This document shows, piece by piece, positions 28,106 to 35,510 of a stretch of DNA of 57,393 nt (within the stretch, counting starts at the first letter, position 1; every line of letters starts with the position of its first letter). This DNA is from a virus: the IMG/VR virus record IMGVR_UViG_3300045970_000131, positions 1 to 57,393 of that record; one strand, given 5' to 3'. Position numbers and translations under genes: made by a program. Under the pieces are notes generated by a model. That model worked only from the letters and a program-made list of their open reading frames with translations, ran no database searches and was not told the origin of the DNA.

Positions 28106-30643
28106 TTATCGTTGAATGCAAAATTCCGGTGATGCAAGCAATATAGCTAACATCACACGTGCGCGTTTTTGTTGTAGCGTGCCTACCCAATTAAGATAGT
28201 GTCCAGCTACTGATGCATCGCCAGTCAATCTTGGTGATTCAGCTGCTGTTACTGTATTTGCTGCACTAATCATTAAAGCTTTAATCTCGGATGATATTGC
28301 GCTACTCATTAGCTTGTCCTGCAAGTAGTTAATGATTGCGTCATACTCTGCATCTGCTGGTGTTGCTGTTGCTGGTGCTGTGTTTGCAAGCTTGTAGAAA
28401 AGAGTAATATGCGGGAACCCACGATGTTGAACACTTCCGCCACCGTCTCTAACTTTTGAGTACGCGAGCCCTGCTGTTGGGAAAATTGCCATTGGTGCTA
28501 CGTCAAGAATATCACCTACTTGCATATCGCTTAGGCTTGCTCCATATCCAATATTGATAACCCTTGCACCAGAACCCATGCCAGCTGTAACTTCTGTAGC
28601 CCATTGGTAGTTAAAAAACTTATTATCACGTCTACGTGTAAAGACTACTCGATTGCCGCCACTCCAATAGTTGTTGTTTCCATCAAGTGAAGCAAAGTTA
28701 GATGCTCGCGTGCAACTACAGACTATTGCTACCCCAACATTAACTGCTGTAACTGTAAGGGCCATTGTAGTTAGATCAAGTCCAGGCATTTTAGACCACC
28801 CACCACGCGGATCTAATATGTCACCTATTCCTGGCAATGAGTAGTTATATTGCGCAGATGTTGTATTACATGACATACAAACAAGGTTGAACCACATGAT
28901 TTGCTGTTCTGCTGATAGCAATTGCAATTCTGGCGCAGTTAAATTCAAGTCACCAAGCTTTGTACTTGGTGGAACATAGCCAGGTCTATAGAAGTTAAAC
29001 ACTGATGATGAAGCCATCGGATATACTGGCGCATAGTGTGATGTGCAGCATGCATAGTCTAAAAGTGTGCGAGGCTTTGTAAAATACGGAAAAGTATTTG
29101 CAGTTAGCATACTTAGTTCATTGTCTGCATAGGTAGAAATAATATCATCACGAAATGCACGTATAACCCGTAATAAACGATCAGTAATAGTAGTGTAACG
29201 GCCAAAATTGTTTGGGTTCACTGCATACGGAACGATTGCTTCACGGTCTAAAAAGATTGCCTTAGCTACTGCAGATAGATCACCACGTACACCATTGCCA
29301 TTGTCTGCAAACTTTAATGCCACACGTTTAACATAATCTGGACTTGGGTTAGAAGTAACCAAAAGTTTGATTAATGCTGTTGCGATGAATGGTGGAACGT
29401 TTGGATGCGCGAACACATAGTCTAATGCAAACTCGATAGACTCTTTAACATTACCGAGTGCATAAATTCTTGTGCCAGTAGTCAGGCCATGCGCTGTCTT
29501 ATTAACAGTTACAAGGTCTGGTGTTGCTGTATTCCACAGCATATCAGCATCGTATCGAGTACCAGTAAAGTTGTTACCTAAACGATATGAGAATGGAACA
29601 TCCTTGTTAGTAAAGTTATGTCCAGAGGTAATAGCAAATGTAAAGCTATTGGCATTCACGACTGTAATGACATATCCAGCTTTGTTTGGTAGCCACTCGG
29701 GGGCACCAGCTGCTGCAAGCTGAGCAGGGAATATTACTTTGCTAGCACCAGGGTATGCAAACAAGGTTTTAGCAGCACTTTCGTGCTCAACCGCCCCTGT
29801 ATAACCGAATCGTGGGCCTGAATCTGGATAGCACCCATAGCGTTCAGATGCAGCAACACCATCATCATTTAAAACAGCCTTTTCATAGCCTGCACGCAGA
29901 CCAGTAAAGAATGGTGCAAACGCTGGAATATCCTCGGCAACATATGTGTCAACTGGTATTCCGTTACTATCAAGGACGTATGTACCGTCCATATTCATAA
30001 CTTTTAGGCCAATTGTGAACAGTTGAAGAATCTCCCTTGCGTAATTTTCATCTGGATGAGCTGATCCATAAGCCTTTGTATTGTTGTTGTACGTCAACCA
30101 TTTTGACATTGCGTGCGTATATGTCACATCAGATAGTAACTGTCTAAATGTCGATGTGTTGTTTGACTGTGTTGCAGTGACTAAGCGCTGGTAGAATCCA
30201 GTTGCTTCGCCTTGACCGACTGCTGCACCATTCATCGCAAATATTTGCGACAACGCCCATGCAAGTTTGAATCTTACCTGAGCCGTGCTGTGAACCGCAG
30301 AACCCCACCACCATGCATTTAAGTTCCCCATAAGCGGCAATGATCCAGATGTCACTTGTCCAAATGCATTAGTCTCTACGTTTACAATGCTTGTATCAGC
30401 AAACTGTGCGTCTAGCCATGCAGAGTAGGTAGATGCCATTAACTCCGTAGCCTCGTCTGTTTCACCAGCTAGCGGAACGATTGCAGTCTTAGTTGATGCA
30501 GCAATGTCAGTTCGTGGTGCACCTGCACCAAACCCAACCAATGCCAGCCAGCGGTTAGCCTGAAATCTATTTTGCGGCTTAGTGAAGGTGGCTTGGGTTA
30601 GATCAAATGTTTTATTGCGTATAAGGCTAGTTGATTTACCCAT
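28106..30643 (-). CDS. DUF1800 protein with inserted tail-type beta repeats
   Basis: 845 residues from ATG 30643, which overlaps the stop of the collagen-like gene (TAATG). Family signatures: an early helix with NRWLALVGFGAG, the DUF1800 core motif HPDENYAREILQLFTIGL (bacterial form NENYARELLELFTLG) around residue 200, FAHPNVPPFIATALIKLLV, then RVALKFADNGNGVRGDLSAV with KAIFLDREA, FNFYRPGYVPPS, and the typical end RVMLAILLASPEFCIQR. Bacterial members are about 450-600 residues; here insertions at ~310-400 (YVITVVNANSFTFAITSGHN, VNKTAHGLTTGTRIYALG) and ~635-745 add the length. DUF1800 and DUF1501 genes are neighbours in many bacteria and their role is unknown. No export signal. Transcribed in the late direction with terminase and portal. 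Confidence 0.87.
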   Translation of the reverse strand: MGKSTSLIRNKTFDLTQATFTKPQNRFQANRWLALVGFGAGAPRTDIAASTKTAIVPLAGETDEATELMASTYSAWLDAQFADTSIVNVETNAFGQVTSGSLPLMGNLNAWWWGSAVHSTAQVRFKLAWALSQIFAMNGAAVGQGEATGFYQRLVTATQSNNTSTFRQLLSDVTYTHAMSKWLTYNNNTKAYGSAHPDENYAREILQLFTIGLKVMNMDGTYVLDSNGIPVDTYVAEDIPAFAPFFTGLRAGYEKAVLNDDGVAASERYGCYPDSGPRFGYTGAVEHESAAKTLFAYPGASKVIFPAQLAAAGAPEWLPNKAGYVITVVNANSFTFAITSGHNFTNKDVPFSYRLGNNFTGTRYDADMLWNTATPDLVTVNKTAHGLTTGTRIYALGNVKESIEFALDYVFAHPNVPPFIATALIKLLVTSNPSPDYVKRVALKFADNGNGVRGDLSAVAKAIFLDREAIVPYAVNPNNFGRYTTITDRLLRVIRAFRDDIISTYADNELSMLTANTFPYFTKPRTLLDYACCTSHYAPVYPMASSSVFNFYRPGYVPPSTKLGDLNLTAPELQLLSAEQQIMWFNLVCMSCNTTSAQYNYSLPGIGDILDPRGGWSKMPGLDLTTMALTVTAVNVGVAIVCSCTRASNFASLDGNNNYWSGGNRVVFTRRRDNKFFNYQWATEVTAGMGSGARVINIGYGASLSDMQVGDILDVAPMAIFPTAGLAYSKVRDGGGSVQHRGFPHITLFYKLANTAPATATPADAEYDAIINYLQDKLMSSAISSEIKALMISAANTVTAAESPRLTGDASVAGHYLNWVGTLQQKRARVMLAILLASPEFCIQR

Positions 30644-31566
30644 TATTGCATGCTCCAAGTATTAGCGCCTACGCGGTGGAAGCGCTGTGTAACGTATTGA
30701 AGTGAAGTTGGTGCACCAGCATAGTTGTTGATCGTCACACCAGCACTTCCGGCGACATCTGCACGGCCTGCGCCTTTTTGGTAGATTGCAATTTCAACGT
30801 TGCTATTTCCAGTTAAACCTAGTATTGCATCAGTTGGGATCGTGAAGCTTCCAACACTTGCTGAGTTATAAACCAATAAGACAGGTGCAGCATTCGAGCT
30901 CAAATCAGCTGTTGCTAGTGGTCTACCTGCTATGATGTCAGCTGAGTAAGCTGGCGCTGTTACGCTTCCGCCACCGCCGCCTGCACCATTGGCACCGTTT
31001 ACTACATTAATTAATGTAGTAGTCGAATCTGTATAGGTAATTGTGTAAGTATCAGTAGTTCCAGCTGCACCAGTACCAGCTGTTCGCACAAAGCTTACGA
31101 TTCCTCGTCCAGCAGCTCCTGCCGCCCCTGCTGCGCCAGCGGCACCTGCTGCACCCGCCGTACCAGCTACACCCTGAATACCTTGTACTCCTGCTGCACC
31201 AGCGGCACCAGTTGTACCCTTGATGTTTGCTACAACACTATAAGCACCAGCAGCCTTCTGATAAACATCACCGCTTGCCGAGTTAAGTGCAAAGTCACCA
31301 TTAATACCCAAGCTTGCAGCTGGAGCTCCATTTGTCACTCGCCATACTGAACCCGCCGTACCCGCACCTACTGCATTGATCGCAGCCTGAAGGTTTGCTG
31401 TTGTAAGTTGAAGGTCTGTAATTTCAGCCTTTGCTGTAGTGATCGCCGCTTTGATTGCCGTAAAAGCTGCAATGAAAGTTGCTTTAAGCACCTTCCCCAC
31501 ATTTACGCCCGTAGCCTCAGCGGGTAGTGATGGATCGATGTTGCCGTCATTAATGTTACTTGCCAT
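30643..31566 (-). CDS. Collagen-like repeat protein, trimeric-fibre type
   Basis: 307 residues, SD AGGAGC. N-terminal ~95 residues contain a helical coiled-coil start (NVGKVLKATFIAAFTAIKAAI) then WRVTNGAPAASLGINGDFAL, a phrase found before collagen-like repeats in phage fibres. A Gly-X-Y block with mostly GAA and GVQ/GTA triplets covers about residues 115-155, followed by GRGIVSFVRT, a segment typical of phage collagen-fibre linkers, a GGGGG hinge and a small C-terminal beta domain (~205-307). It should form a trimeric rod. The stop overlaps the DUF1800 start, so expression is coupled. Likely virion appendage; whether it carries the DUF1800/DUF1501 proteins is inference. Confidence 0.82.
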   Translation of the reverse strand: MASNINDGNIDPSLPAEATGVNVGKVLKATFIAAFTAIKAAITTAKAEITDLQLTTANLQAAINAVGAGTAGSVWRVTNGAPAASLGINGDFALNSASGDVYQKAAGAYSVVANIKGTTGAAGAAGVQGIQGVAGTAGAAGAAGAAGAAGAAGRGIVSFVRTAGTGAAGTTDTYTITYTDSTTTLINVVNGANGAGGGGGSVTAPAYSADIIAGRPLATADLSSNAAPVLLVYNSASVGSFTIPTDAILGLTGNSNVEIAIYQKGAGRADVAGSAGVTINNYAGAPTSLQYVTQRFHRVGANTWSMQ

Positions 31567-31577
31567 GTTATATGCTC

Positions 31578-32045
31578 CTAGATAGTTTCAAAATCGGTTA
31601 AAAATGCAAAGAAAGTGCTGCTTGTGGTTGATTCTGCTGTTTCAAAGTCTGTTAAGAATGATAGAAAGCCTGTAGATACTGTGTTTGTTACATCTGCTGT
31701 ATCAAAATCGGTTAAAAATGATAAAAATCCACCAGTAGAAGTGCTAGTTACTGCTGCATCTGAAGTTGAAAAGTCAGTATCAAATGCCAAGAACCCACCC
31801 AATACTTGTATAACACCGCCAATTCCTGCCAATGCTGCAGCAATCATTGCCTGCACCTGATCGATAGTTGCAATCTCAGTGACTGGATTTAGAATGTCGA
31901 ATGCATCTGGCTTTGTTTCAAAAAAATCCAGATTATCCGTGCGTACGATGTAAATATTGCCTGGTGCCATCGCTACCCAGTTGTTAAGCCAGTCATTTGC
32001 ATGACATTCAATCTTCGCTCTTACTTTGTGGTACTCAGTAGCCAT
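31578..32045 (-). CDS. Protein with four tandem FLxFxTDFxT repeats
   Basis: 155 residues from ATG 32045; a GTG at 32054 is the alternative start. Residues ~5-95 form an unrecognised N-terminal domain (YHKVRAKIECHANDWLNNWV, then IYIVRTDNLDFFETKPD). The C-terminal ~75 residues are four imperfect copies of a 14-21 residue unit: GGFLAFDTDFSTSD, GGFLSFLTDFDTAD, TGFLSFLTDFETAE, TFFAFLTDFETI, joined by Ser/Thr/Val linkers. This could be a short beta-helix or a docking peptide array. It starts the cassette that follows the terminase. Function unknown. Confidence 0.75.
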   Translation of the reverse strand: MATEYHKVRAKIECHANDWLNNWVAMAPGNIYIVRTDNLDFFETKPDAFDILNPVTEIATIDQVQAMIAAALAGIGGVIQVLGGFLAFDTDFSTSDAAVTSTSTGGFLSFLTDFDTADVTNTVSTGFLSFLTDFETAESTTSSTFFAFLTDFETI

Positions 32046-32057
32046 GTTTAACACCCA

Positions 32058-32080
32058 TAAAAAAACCCGCCGAAGCGAGT
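32058..32080 (-). terminator. Intrinsic terminator with TTCG tetraloop after terminase
   Basis: Minus-strand stem ACTCGC-TTCG-GCGGGT (one T-G pair) followed by TTTTTTT. It lies a few bases after the terminase stop and only about 13 bases before the start of the repeat-protein gene, so readthrough is needed for co-transcription. Confidence 0.9.
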
Positions 32081-32087
32081 TGTTTGT

Positions 32088-32870
32088 TTATCCTGCACGC
32101 CAGTTATATGGCCTTCGTGATGATGAATCTGATTTTTTAGGCTCTACAATTGCATACCTAAGCATCATCATTCCGTATCGTGTCGCTGATAGTAAGTCAT
32201 CAGCAAGCTTGACTATCACTCCCTCTTTACGGTGATACAAGCGGTACTCTTCAAACCATTCATTCAAGTGCTTGAACACTTTGAACCTACCTGTTGCCAT
32301 ACGGGTAAGCATTTCCTGAATGCCTGCCTCAACACTCACAATCGATGTAAGCGGATCACCGTCTGTCGTAGGCAAGAATTGCGCATGCTCATGCAGCATG
32401 TTGACCTTTTCATGTCGGTACTGCTCGGCTACCTGATGGCCAGACATTGCATCTTTCACTTGGTAGCCATCATGTGGCCATGCCACAGGAATCCAGTCGC
32501 CACGCGCTCGAATTGAGCTGGCAATCGTAGGGATGAGCGTTTGTCTTACGCGGTAACAGTCATATACATATAGCGTGTCACTGTCTCTATCCCATGCGAT
32601 CCATGCATTCGCGTTTGGGTGATCCCAGCCAAAGTCCATGCCACAAATGCGCGGCCAGTGTGCAGGGATTGCAAACGGCTCACACGTCAAGTCTTCCTCT
32701 TTTACAGGGAATACAGCACCAGAACCCAGCGCAGGCAGCCCCTTAGAACGTGCATCACGTAAATGTGCTGGCGTTGCATCGTAAAGTTCTTTCTTGGTCT
32801 TCTCATCCAAGTGAGGCACATCGTTCCAGCCAGCCATCACAAGGTATTTGGTATCACTTACTCTTGGCAT
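32088..32870 (-). CDS. terL: Large terminase, C-terminal nuclease part (split gene)
   Basis: 260 residues in the same frame as the ATPase part, directly after its TAA stop. Begins with KYLVMAGWNDVPHLDEKTK, the segment that in intact terminases links the ATPase to the RNase H-like nuclease. Nuclease motifs: GMDFGWDHPNANAWIAW (first catalytic Asp region), then WPHDGYQVKDAMSGHQVAEQ and a late KLADDLLSATRYGMMMLRYA carrying the third acidic site. It cuts concatemeric DNA at packaging start and end. ATG is adjacent to the TAA and has AAAGG eight bases upstream, so independent initiation is possible. Either a true two-subunit terminase, readthrough of TAA, or a point mutation. Confidence 0.88.
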   Translation of the reverse strand: MPRVSDTKYLVMAGWNDVPHLDEKTKKELYDATPAHLRDARSKGLPALGSGAVFPVKEEDLTCEPFAIPAHWPRICGMDFGWDHPNANAWIAWDRDSDTLYVYDCYRVRQTLIPTIASSIRARGDWIPVAWPHDGYQVKDAMSGHQVAEQYRHEKVNMLHEHAQFLPTTDGDPLTSIVSVEAGIQEMLTRMATGRFKVFKHLNEWFEEYRLYHRKEGVIVKLADDLLSATRYGMMMLRYAIVEPKKSDSSSRRPYNWRAG

Positions 32871-33614
32871 TTATGAAACCTTTTGAATGCCATTGGGCAG
32901 GAATGTTTGTACCATTTCAGTGACACCCTCTAGCGGGGTGAATGTCGTAAATATGATCCCTTTTGTCGTGGCGGTACGGATCAAGCACTCGCCGTAAATC
33001 TCTAGCGGTGGTTCCTCATCCAACCAGATGACATACTGTTCGGTACCCTCGAATGATCCACGGCCTTGCTGATATGACTTTAGGCCCAGCGTAGACCACT
33101 CACCGCTTACATGCTTTATTTGAGCCGTATCGATGAGGTCTTGCACGCCCTGCTTCCAAGTCAGCTTGCCAATGCAGTCAAACGGAATCAGACCAGTACC
33201 ATCAACACCCTTAGCACCGCTTTCGTAGGTGATCTTGCCAAATAGCTTGGCCTGCACGATGTCACGTGTCGTTTCATTAGTTTTACCGGCTGCCCATGCA
33301 GTGATCGGATCGGTAAACACTTTACCTTCCCACCAATGCGGGTAATTGCCAGTGAGGTGCAATGTTGTTTCATACCCACCAGCGCCTTCAGTCTTACCAA
33401 TGCGGTTTGCTGCCATGAATAGGCGCTCAAGGTAGTCTGCCCCAGCTTTGAAGAATTCCATATGCTTAGGATAGAGCTCACGCCTTAACGGGCCATCATC
33501 AGGGTACATGCCCTCAATCTTCTTGCGTTTAAGCCTGATAACCTTCTGTTCAATCAGTTCCAGCAACTCCAACTTTTCCGAGTAGGTAAGTGAGTCGGTT
33601 ATCAAGCTGCTCAT
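32871..33614 (-). CDS. terL: Large terminase, N-terminal ATPase part (split gene)
   Basis: 247 residues. Translocation ATPase motifs are present: P-loop-like AANRIGKTEGAG with Lys at ~74; LYPKHMEFFKAGADYLERLF ahead of it; GSFEGTEQYVIWLDEEPPLE, the Walker B with catalytic Glu; and the coupling motif TTKGIIFTTFTPLEGVTEMV. The frame ends at TAA (32873-32871) after FLPNGIQKVS, exactly at the expected ATPase-nuclease linker, and the nuclease continues in the same frame. Overlaps the small terminase gene by 65 bases. It powers packaging through the portal. Confidence 0.9.
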   Translation of the reverse strand: MSSLITDSLTYSEKLELLELIEQKVIRLKRKKIEGMYPDDGPLRRELYPKHMEFFKAGADYLERLFMAANRIGKTEGAGGYETTLHLTGNYPHWWEGKVFTDPITAWAAGKTNETTRDIVQAKLFGKITYESGAKGVDGTGLIPFDCIGKLTWKQGVQDLIDTAQIKHVSGEWSTLGLKSYQQGRGSFEGTEQYVIWLDEEPPLEIYGECLIRTATTKGIIFTTFTPLEGVTEMVQTFLPNGIQKVS

Positions 33615-34245
33615 TGGTTAATTCCGCATTTGGTTTCGTGGGTAGAATCTCATTCATGCCATAGGCTTCACGCTCAATAGTGACAAGATTCTTTAATGCA
33701 GTAGACAGATCACGCATCGTGCTGGCCCTGCTTGGCAATGACACTGCCTTTAACATTGCATTGCGGCGCAAGATGTTTTTGTCACCGCTAGTTGCATCAA
33801 TGATTGCATTCTCGATGTCATCTAGGTTTTCAGTAGTGCTTTGCAGCTCAGCGAATAGAATGTTTGCAATGTTACGGCTTGCATTGATGTCTTTACGATG
33901 TGACATTTGCACCGATGCAACCAGCTGTGCATTGGTTTCAACTACTTCATCATCGGTAAGCTTGTGATGCTTGTGCGTACCCTTTTTTGTGCTAACTGCG
34001 TACTGCGTACCACTCTTTTGCGTACTCCTGCTATCACGCACAATGTTCGCTGTCTGTTCAGCAACCTTACGGCTTGCAGCATGTTTCACTGCGCTCTTGA
34101 GGTCTTTAGTCCAGCCATGGGATTTAATCTTCTTGCGTATCGCACCTTCACTCACGCCGTACTTATCCGCGATGGCTCTGTTTGAGAGAATGCCTGCACG
34201 GTAGTCACCCTGCACGTGTTCCCACTGTTCTTCGGTTAGCTGCAT
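33550..34245 (-). CDS. terS: Small terminase subunit
   Basis: 231 residues. The N-terminus is a helix-turn-helix of terminase-small type: EEQWEHVQGDYRAGILSNRA with IADKYGVSEGAIRKKIKSHG, which would bind the packaging start site. A basic stretch follows (KHAASRKVAEQ; KKGTHKHHK), then a helical oligomerisation part (~85-200) and a C-terminal tail with NAELTNEQLDNRLTYLLGKV that should contact the ATPase. It lies immediately upstream of and overlaps the large-subunit gene, as usual. The family assignment rests on the HTH and gene order. Confidence 0.86.
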   Translation of the reverse strand: MQLTEEQWEHVQGDYRAGILSNRAIADKYGVSEGAIRKKIKSHGWTKDLKSAVKHAASRKVAEQTANIVRDSRSTQKSGTQYAVSTKKGTHKHHKLTDDEVVETNAQLVASVQMSHRKDINASRNIANILFAELQSTTENLDDIENAIIDATSGDKNILRRNAMLKAVSLPSRASTMRDLSTALKNLVTIEREAYGMNEILPTKPNAELTNEQLDNRLTYLLGKVGVAGTD

Positions 34246-34249
34246 GTAA

Positions 34250-34501
34250 CTACTCTAAAGTGATCTTATCGCCACAGATGCGGCCATGAAGCGGGTTTAC
34301 TTTGTCCTTGTCGAAAATACTCAACGCATCAAACTTAAAACACATGCCATCACGCTTGGTATGCACCTCAGTGAGCTCTGCATCGTATAACTTTGACTGA
34401 GCCTTAGCTTCTGTCTGTGCAATCTCATAGACTGGCTTGGTAGTTGCCATGGCTTCGATGGTTGGGAAGATCAATGCTAGTGCTAATGTAAGTTTTTTCA
34501 T
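34250..34501 (-). CDS. Small secreted protein next to the spanin genes
   Basis: 83 residues. A short Sec signal peptide is visible (MKKLTLALALIFPTIEAMA, cleavage after AMA). The mature part is about 64 residues with two Cys (DGMCFKFDAL and HGRICGDK), likely a disulfide in the periplasm, and mixed Lys/Asp/Glu. Start overlaps the Rz stop by four bases (ATGA), so it belongs to the lysis operon. It has no recognised family. A periplasmic helper of lysis or a protein acting on the cell envelope is possible, but this is inferred only from position and signal peptide. Confidence 0.72.
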   Translation of the reverse strand: MKKLTLALALIFPTIEAMATTKPVYEIAQTEAKAQSKLYDAELTEVHTKRDGMCFKFDALSIFDKDKVNPLHGRICGDKITLE

Positions 34502-35103
34502 GGCGCGTCATCCGTAAAGTGAATAGGTTGATTGTGCTGATCGTAAATAGCTTTTAGTTGCGTGATGCAGGATCGGTAGTCTTTGACTTCGTAGAGGATT
34601 GCAGCTTCGATTGGACTAACTCTGCTGCTGGCTCCATCATGCTGTTCTGTGGGAAGTTGCAACATGCTGGTAGCGCATCCTTCTCTGGCGCTATCTTTAC
34701 CACTTGAGGCTTGCAGGCGGTTAAGGCCATCAAGCACATTGTTACGAGAAACAAGCATTTCATTACTTGATTTGAGCGCATCATTCAGTTCCTTTTTAGT
34801 CTGTTCACGGGTAATACCAAGCTTGCTTAACTCATCCTCTTGGGCTTTAACCTTGTTGTCCTGTGCGTTGATAACTTCATTGGCAATAGCTAAGCGTGCA
34901 TCTGCCTCAGCTTTGGCTGCATCATGGGCGGCATCTATTTTATCCTTGAAGGCTGTTAAGTCTTTCTCAGCCTTGGCTTGTTTAGATTCAGCGGCAACCT
35001 TTCCAGCGTGTTCATACTTACCGTAAGCGCCAAGGCCAGAAATTAGAACTATAACCGCGATGTATGGAGCTGCTTTCAACCAAATAAATTGATCAAACAT
35101 CAT
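34498..35103 (-). CDS. Rz-like inner-membrane spanin
   Basis: 201 residues. N-terminal signal anchor (PYIAVIVLISGLGAYGKYEH, about residues 12-31) followed by a long periplasmic coiled coil (AAESKQAKAEKDLTAFKDKI onward to ~120), the plan of i-spanins that pull inner and outer membranes together at the end of lysis. The C-terminal part is less helical with two Cys (EGCATS, RSCITQL). ATG overlaps the endolysin stop (ATGA). The Rz1 reading frame is nested entirely within this gene in another frame. Longer than lambda Rz (153 residues). Confidence 0.88.
   Translation of the reverse strand: MMFDQFIWLKAAPYIAVIVLISGLGAYGKYEHAGKVAAESKQAKAEKDLTAFKDKIDAAHDAAKAEADARLAIANEVINAQDNKVKAQEDELSKLGITREQTKKELNDALKSSNEMLVSRNNVLDGLNRLQASSGKDSAREGCATSMLQLPTEQHDGASSRVSPIEAAILYEVKDYRSCITQLKAIYDQHNQPIHFTDDAP
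34554..34784 (-). CDS. Rz1-like outer-membrane lipoprotein spanin, nested in Rz
   Basis: 76 residues lying wholly inside the Rz gene in a different frame. It starts MMRSNQVMKCLFLVTMCLMA and has a lipobox LTAC around residue 24, with Lys at +2 after the Cys, consistent with outer-membrane sorting. The mature part is short with Pro (PQVVKIAPEKDALPACC), as in Rz1 proteins. An internal ATG (MKCLFLV) could be the real start. Nested Rz/Rz1 pairs are well known; this one pairs with the 34498-35103 i-spanin to fuse membranes. Confidence 0.85.
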   Translation of the reverse strand: MMRSNQVMKCLFLVTMCLMALTACKPQVVKIAPEKDALPACCNFPQNSMMEPAAELVQSKLQSSTKSKTTDPASRN

Positions 35104-35510
35104 CCTGCCCTCATCATGTCAGCTAAGCGTTTAGCTCGATCACCAACTTGGCGAGCCCATAGTGATTGAAGCATGCCATCTGCGGCCTTGTCGTATTGAC
35201 CTGTCCTCATGAAAGCCAGCGTGTTTTTGAACTCCAAAACTTTATCCATGCCCATGTTGAACGTCATATTGGCTATAACTCGTTGACGCGCATCTGTCAT
35301 CTGTGTCCACCAAGGCAAGCTAACATTAAGCTGAGAAATTACATCGTCAATGTCGTTAGATAGCAACATATCAATCTCGCTATCAGATAAACCATTGTCG
35401 GTAAGGTTACGACCTACACCTATTGAAATCTTTCCAACAGTGTCTGTGTATGGCTTTTTCTTACGGTTTTCATCTATAGTTAGCTGGTCTTTAAGCTTTT
35501 GAATATTCAT
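35100..35510 (-). CDS. Endolysin, T4 lysozyme type (GH24)
   Basis: 136 residues. The N-terminal active-site region aligns with T4 lysozyme: IDENRKKKPYTDTVGKISIG, where Glu14 matches T4 Glu11, Asp23 matches Asp20, and the T4 Thr26 position is Ser29. Further family pattern: DARQRVIANMTFNMG and a closing SLWARQVGDRAKRLADMMRAG. It cleaves the glycan strand of peptidoglycan. No signal peptide or SAR anchor is visible, so it should rely on a holin for release. Four-base overlaps with both neighbours place it in the holin-lysin-spanin operon. The Thr to Ser change is conservative and probably tolerated. Confidence 0.94.
   Translation of the reverse strand: MNIQKLKDQLTIDENRKKKPYTDTVGKISIGVGRNLTDNGLSDSEIDMLLSNDIDDVISQLNVSLPWWTQMTDARQRVIANMTFNMGMDKVLEFKNTLAFMRTGQYDKAADGMLQSLWARQVGDRAKRLADMMRAG

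Noticed and set aside
32868-32876. Intron or intein as the cause of the terminase split
   Set aside because: There is no intervening sequence; a single stop codon alone separates the halves in one frame.
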